From an uncultured bacterium (lineage in GTDB: Bacteria; Verrucomicrobiota; Kiritimatiellia; RFP12; UBA1067): a DNA stretch of 36,181 nt. A program made the translations under genes and the position numbers. Shown here piece after piece: positions 33,507 through 36,181 of the stretch (position 1 is the stretch's first letter; each line of letters starts with the position of its first letter). The stretch spans positions 1 to 36,181 of the forward strand of contig CADCAK010000032.1 in NCBI GenBank assembly GCA_902799385.1. Reading direction: 5' to 3'. Under the pieces are notes generated by a model. It saw only the letters and a list, made by a program, of their open reading frames with translations, searched no databases and was not told the DNA's origin.

Positions 33507-33540
33507 CCGCTTTTGCTAACTACAGCTGTCCGCTTTTGCT
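33507..33540. repeat. Paired 11-bp direct repeats, probable IS end
   Basis: CCGCTTTTGCT occurs at 33507-33517 and again at 33530-33540, a 23-base period, just upstream of the transposase remnant. Repeated sites at an element end usually bind transposase, so this is probably the surviving IS terminus; the other end is gone. Confidence 0.5.
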
Positions 33541-33589
33541 TTCACCGCGACATGCGCACACTGATCTCCCTCAGCGTTTGCATAAGTTT

Positions 33590-34345
33590 TCAACCAGCTT
33601 TTCCCAGGTCGCCAGCAGGCGAGGGGAGAGAAAGGTCGCCACGAAGCGCGGCGAGGACCTTTAGCGACTGCACGGTTTCGCGAACGTCGTGTACGCGCAC
33701 GACACTCGCGCCCTTCATCGCAGCCCACACAGCGACAGTGACATTGCCAGCAATGTCCTTGCCGGGAACCTTCTCGCCAGTAAGACGCTTTACTATGCGC
33801 TTGCGGCTCGCGCCGATAAGGACGCGCCCCTTCTTCGCAAGCTCTGGGATAGTCTGCAAAATCTCAAGATCCTCCTCGCGCGTCGTTCCGAACCCAATCA
33901 TCGGGTCAAGATAGATGGGGACAGACATCAGAGATTCGGGGACAGACCCCAGAGATTTTGCAGGCATTACAAGTTCTGCCCCATTTCTCGAACATATCTG
34001 CAACATATCCAAGACGGGCTCTGGGTAGACGCAGTTGACAATTGTCGCGCCAGCTGCAACAGCGCGTTCAGCAGTCTCTGGATGATAGGTGTCGACCGAG
34101 ATTGGGACAGACCCCGCGACAAGTGGTGACAGACCCCGCAGAACGGGCTCAATACGCGACCATTCCTCTTCCCACGAGATTGGTGTAGCGCCTGGGCGCG
34201 TCGACTCGCCGCCAATGTCGATGATGTCCGCGCCTTCCTCGACAAGGTTCTTGGCGCGGCGGATCGCCTCCTCCGGGGTGTTGAACTTCCCGCCGTCGGA
34301 GAACGAATCCGGCGTGACGTTGACGATGCCCATCACCTTGCACAT
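33590..34345 (-). CDS. folP: Dihydropteroate synthase, shortened
   Basis: A 251-residue folate-pathway enzyme that joins pABA to dihydropterin pyrophosphate. Conserved parts: GIVNVTPDSFSDGG at the N-terminus, IIDIGGESTRPGA near residue 40, PISVDTYHPE near 80, LDPMIGFG near 146, GASRKRIV, and RVHDVRETV near 225. Oddities: the usual I-N-D-V reads VNCV; the K of G-F-G-K-T is T; and the stretch between the L-M-H-M-x-G equivalent (LVMPAK) and LDP is only about 14 residues instead of about 40. That stretch consists of a 7-residue tandem repeat (SLGSVPE, SLMSVPI). Activity is therefore uncertain. The gene begins 4 bases after the thioredoxin-like gene. Confidence 0.82.
   Translation of the reverse strand: MCKVMGIVNVTPDSFSDGGKFNTPEEAIRRAKNLVEEGADIIDIGGESTRPGATPISWEEEWSRIEPVLRGLSPLVAGSVPISVDTYHPETAERAVAAGATIVNCVYPEPVLDMLQICSRNGAELVMPAKSLGSVPESLMSVPIYLDPMIGFGTTREEDLEILQTIPELAKKGRVLIGASRKRIVKRLTGEKVPGKDIAGNVTVAVWAAMKGASVVRVHDVRETVQSLKVLAALRGDLSLPSPAGDLGKAG
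33917..33958. repeat. Tandem 21-bp repeat in folP containing GGGGACAGAC
   Basis: GGGGACAGACATCAGAGATT at 33917-33936 is followed at a 21-base period by GGGGACAGACCCCAGAGATT (from 33938). The period equals seven codons, so the repeat is in frame and encodes SLGSVPE and SLMSVPI. Confidence 0.8.
34104..34139. repeat. Second pair of GACAGACCCCGC repeats in folP
   Basis: GACAGACCCCGC occurs at 34106-34117 and 34128-34139, sharing the GACAGACCCC core with the repeat at 33917-33958. It encodes part of the segment before PISVDTY. Confidence 0.65.
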
Positions 34346-34349
34346 GGCA

Positions 34350-35171
34350 CTACTTCTCGCTCTTCTTCTCCGCGTACTCCTTGAGCGCCTTGCGCAGCAT
34401 GTCGAATCGCTTTTCCTCTCTCTCGATGAGTTCCTTCTTGCGCTCCTCCAAGGCCTCGGGGACCTTCATCTCCTTCGCCTCGGCAAGGCACTTCTCGATA
34501 AGCGGCACGTACTTGGGGTAGAACTCCTCGAACATGATCTTCTGCATGTAGCCCGTGGCATCCTTCTGGTACTTCTGCCGTTCGGACTTCGACATCTTCT
34601 TGTCGGGCCTCGGGAACTTCGCCTTGACCTTCTCCATCGCCGCGTCGGAGTCTTTCCTCATCTGCTCGTCGTGGCGGTTCAAGACGTCCTCGATCGGCTT
34701 GATGTACTTCTTTATCTCAGGGGCGAAGCGAATCTCCTCGTCGAGCATCTTGAGGTACTTCTCGGGGCCGCCCGCCTGGTAGCCGGTCCTCAGCACTTCC
34801 TCGCCCTTCGAATCGAGCACGACGACAGTCGGGAAGCCCTCGATGCTGAACTTCTCCACGAGCTTCGGGTTGTTCTTCGCGGCCTCGGGAGTAAGAAGCG
34901 CCTTGTCGCGCGGAGAGTCGACCATAAGAAGAACGTATTTCTCCGAAGCGCCCTTGCGGAACTCGTCGGTCGCGAACACCTCCTTGTCGAGGCGCTTGCA
35001 CCATCCGCACCAGTCGCTACCCGAGAAGTCGATGACGACATGCTTGTTCTCGGCCGCGGCCTTCTTGAGAGCGGCGTCATAGTCGTCGAGCCATCCTTCG
35101 GGAGTTGAGGTCTTGGCGAACGCAGCCAGCGCAAAGAGCGCGGTGCACAGCATCGGGATCGTATTCTTCAT
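34350..35171 (-). CDS. Exported thioredoxin-like protein
   Basis: A 273-residue protein with a signal peptide (MKNTIPMLCTALFALAAFA), so probably periplasmic. The thioredoxin fold has the redox site GSDWCGWCKRLDKEVF near residue 55 (W-C-x-x-C-K) and the cis-Pro segment IEGFPTVVVLDSKGEEV near 113. The last roughly 110 residues are Lys/Glu-rich and likely helical or coiled-coil, which is not part of the thioredoxin domain. AAAGGA lies about 8 bases before the ATG. Its -10 box sits on the rnhB stop codon. A role in envelope thiol reduction or oxidation is inferred; folP follows in the operon. Confidence 0.88.
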   Translation of the reverse strand: MKNTIPMLCTALFALAAFAKTSTPEGWLDDYDAALKKAAAENKHVVIDFSGSDWCGWCKRLDKEVFATDEFRKGASEKYVLLMVDSPRDKALLTPEAAKNNPKLVEKFSIEGFPTVVVLDSKGEEVLRTGYQAGGPEKYLKMLDEEIRFAPEIKKYIKPIEDVLNRHDEQMRKDSDAAMEKVKAKFPRPDKKMSKSERQKYQKDATGYMQKIMFEEFYPKYVPLIEKCLAEAKEMKVPEALEERKKELIEREEKRFDMLRKALKEYAEKKSEK

Positions 35172-35196
35172 TGATGTTCCTTTCGTATTGAATGGT

Positions 35197-35207
35197 ATTA
35201 TATCAAA
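35197..35207 (-). promoter_or_regulatory. Extended -10 promoter of the thioredoxin-like gene
   Basis: TTTGATATAAT on the minus strand, TATAAT at 35197-35202. The TGA of the extended -10 is the rnhB stop codon (35203-35205). The predicted leader is about 19 bases with AAAGGA. Confidence 0.7.
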
Positions 35208-35811
35208 TCACATTGGCCACGGGGCCGAAACTCCTGCGGTGTTCGGGACACGGGCCGAGCCGCGAAAGCGCCTCCAGATGGTCATTCGTCGGATAGCCCT
35301 TGTGCTTTGCAAAGCCATAGCCGGGATAGAGCGACTCAAGCCGAAGGCAGTCGGCGTCTCGCGCAGTCTTTGCGAGAATCGACGCCGCCGCGATCAGGAG
35401 AGACTTAGCGTCGCCCTTCACGACGTTCACGGCGTGCGGCAAAGTCTTCACGGGAAGCCCGTCGACGAGAATATGCTCTGCGCCGACTTCGTCCGCCGCC
35501 CTTCGCATCGCGAGGTGCGTCGCGTTCAGAATGTTTAGCTCGTCGATCTCCTTCGGGCTCGCGCTCGCGATTGCCCACTTGCAGCCCTCCGTCGACTTGA
35601 TGACCACCGCGAGCCGTTCGCGCTTTTTCTCCGTCAATTTCTTCGAGTCGTTTATCTCGCTCCACGCGCCGACGAGCAGCTGCTCTGCAAGCGCAAGCGG
35701 AACAGACACGGCCGCGGCATATACACCGCCCGCGAGAGGACCGCGCCCCGCCTCGTCGATTCCCATAACTGGATCGCCGACCGTCTTCTCTATCTCAAGC
35801 GAAACTGCCAC
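35203..35811 (-). CDS. rnhB: Ribonuclease HII
   Basis: A 202-residue nuclease that cuts RNA in RNA-DNA hybrids and at single ribonucleotides in DNA. The catalytic core is visible: MGIDEAGRGPLAG near residue 17 (Asp, Glu), INDSKKLTEKKRE near 52, ILVDGLPV near 113 (Asp) and GDAKSLLIAAASILAKTARD near 132 (Asp). GYGFAKHKGYPTNDHLEAL and GPCPEHRRSFGPV complete the family pattern. Length is typical. The start is a GTG at 35811 without a strong ribosome-binding site; the next internal start would lose conserved sequence. No clear promoter is seen, and the nearest upstream element is a hairpin at 35835-35855. Confidence 0.95.
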   Translation of the reverse strand: MAVSLEIEKTVGDPVMGIDEAGRGPLAGGVYAAAVSVPLALAEQLLVGAWSEINDSKKLTEKKRERLAVVIKSTEGCKWAIASASPKEIDELNILNATHLAMRRAADEVGAEHILVDGLPVKTLPHAVNVVKGDAKSLLIAAASILAKTARDADCLRLESLYPGYGFAKHKGYPTNDHLEALSRLGPCPEHRRSFGPVANVI

Positions 35812-35834
35812 TGCACTTTTAGTCTTTTAACAGC

Positions 35835-35855
35835 GGGCGCGTTGGAAACACGCCC
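35835..35855. repeat. Small palindrome between the RRM gene and rnhB
   Basis: GGGCGCGTT-GGA-AACACGCCC forms a 9-base-pair stem (one position is G-U as minus-strand RNA) with a 3-base loop. It has no U-tract. It resembles dispersed palindromes common in PVC and related genomes, from memory. Confidence 0.55.
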
Positions 35856-35871
35856 CTACCGATCTGAAAAC

Positions 35872-35898
35872 AAAAAGCGCGGCGAATGGGCCGCGCTT
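35872..35898 (-). terminator. Rho-independent terminator of the RRM gene
   Basis: On the minus strand AAGCGCGGC-CCATTC-GCCGCGCTT makes a perfect 9-base-pair stem, followed by TTTGTTTTC. It begins 25 bases past the stop codon of the RNA-binding protein gene. Confidence 0.88.
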
Positions 35899-35923
35899 CC
35901 CGTATTAATCGACGAACCATCGA

Positions 35924-36181
35924 TTACCAGCGAGTCTCGCGACGAGGACCGCGATCGCCATAGCCGCCACGGTCGCCGTAGCCGCCACGATCACCGTAGC
36001 CGCCGCGCCCGCCATAACCGCCGCGCCCGCCGCCGAAGCCGCCACGACGCTCTTCGCGAGGCTTGGGCTGCGACTCATTGACGCGGACCGTGCGTCCGTC
36101 GAGTTCGTGTCCGTTGAGGGCGTCGATCGCGGCCTGCGCCTGGGTGGCGTCGGGCATCGTGACGAAGCCGAATCCCTTGCT
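35924..36181 (-). CDS. Glycine-rich RRM RNA-binding protein, N-terminus off window
   Basis: The last 85 residues of an RNA-recognition-motif protein; the frame is open to the right edge. It begins [20 protein letters not shown], which is the RNP1 core (K-G-F-G-F-V) and the following helix, then [11 protein letters not shown] ends the RRM. The tail is Gly/Arg/Tyr-rich with repeated G-Y-G-D-R-G units (about residues 40-80 of the visible part). Such single-RRM proteins occur in PVC bacteria and cyanobacteria and are often cold- or stress-induced; the target RNA is unknown. A strong terminator follows. Confidence 0.92.
   Translation of the reverse strand, partial: SKGFGFVTMPDATQAQAAIDALNGHELDGRTVRVNESQPKPREERRGGFGGGRGGYGGRGGYGDRGGYGDRGGYGDRGPRRETRW
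35953..36024. repeat. 18-bp tandem repeats encoding the Gly-rich tail
   Basis: Four degenerate 18-base units (35953-35970, 35971-35988, 35989-36006, 36007-36024) of the type G[AG]TC[GA]CC[AG]TAGCCGCCAC encode the repeated G-Y-G-D-R-G tail. Copy number is likely to vary between strains. Confidence 0.75.

Noticed and set aside
35953..36024. Regular repeats that might suggest a CRISPR array
   Set aside because: The units are 18 bases without spacers and encode the Gly-rich tail of an RRM protein.

Overview
The window suggests a Gram-negative, high-GC bacterium of the PVC group, most likely an uncultured Kiritimatiellota/Verrucomicrobiota or Lentisphaerota member. I infer this from gene content, with no search behind it: LpxB, a Tat-exported lipoprotein of the Gfo/Idh/MocA dehydrogenase family, a GH78-like rhamnosidase, a glycine-rich RRM protein, and a secreted papain-like peptidase ending in an R-F-F-K-V type tail domain. 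Every gene I accept lies on the minus strand, so the description below runs from high to low coordinates. No rRNA, tRNA, CRISPR array or intergenic gap above 300 bases was seen.

Layout, right to left. (1) An RRM protein cut by the window edge with a strong terminator, then rnhB, then a thioredoxin-like protein with folP. (2) A truncated transposase remnant. (3) A secreted C1 peptidase, then mutS. (4) A run of hisG, a 29-residue mS38/AURKAIP1-like protein, an acyl carrier protein, a NeuD-type acyltransferase, purE and a cupin lipoprotein. (5) asd with an MFS transporter, then a GH78-like glycosidase. (6) smc-lpxB, followed by a GH20-like fragment. (7) uxuA with a mannonate-type SDR and a frameshifted exo/endonuclease/phosphatase gene. 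(8) secA-ispD-metallophosphatase. (9) pyrH-frr, an Ala/Pro-rich tail-anchored protein and an ABC-2 permease. (10) An M18 aminopeptidase with two Gfo/Idh/MocA oxidoreductases. (11) At the left edge, a DUF3990 protein overlapping a partial XRE-type partner, which looks like a toxin-antitoxin pair.

Expression. Many transcription units start with an extended -10 element, TTTTTGGTATAAT or a close variant, usually without a good -35 box. In six units the -10 box ends only 6-7 bases before the start codon, which predicts leaderless mRNAs; in several others the leader would be only a few bases. Inside operons, genes are joined by ATGA, GTGA or TGATG overlaps or by Shine-Dalgarno sites.

Metabolism and oddities. 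UxuA plus the SDR form a hexuronate (fructuronate to mannonate to KDG) module. With the GH78-like enzyme, the GH20-like remnant, the Gfo/Idh enzymes and the MFS carrier they suggest use of plant or mucin glycans. The rest is housekeeping. The most unusual items are an SMC protein without a recognisable hinge domain, the DUF3990/XRE pair with a palindrome inside its promoter, the leaderless promoter architecture, repeat sequences inside folP and the MFS gene, and a 12-codon leader ORF coupled to uxuA.
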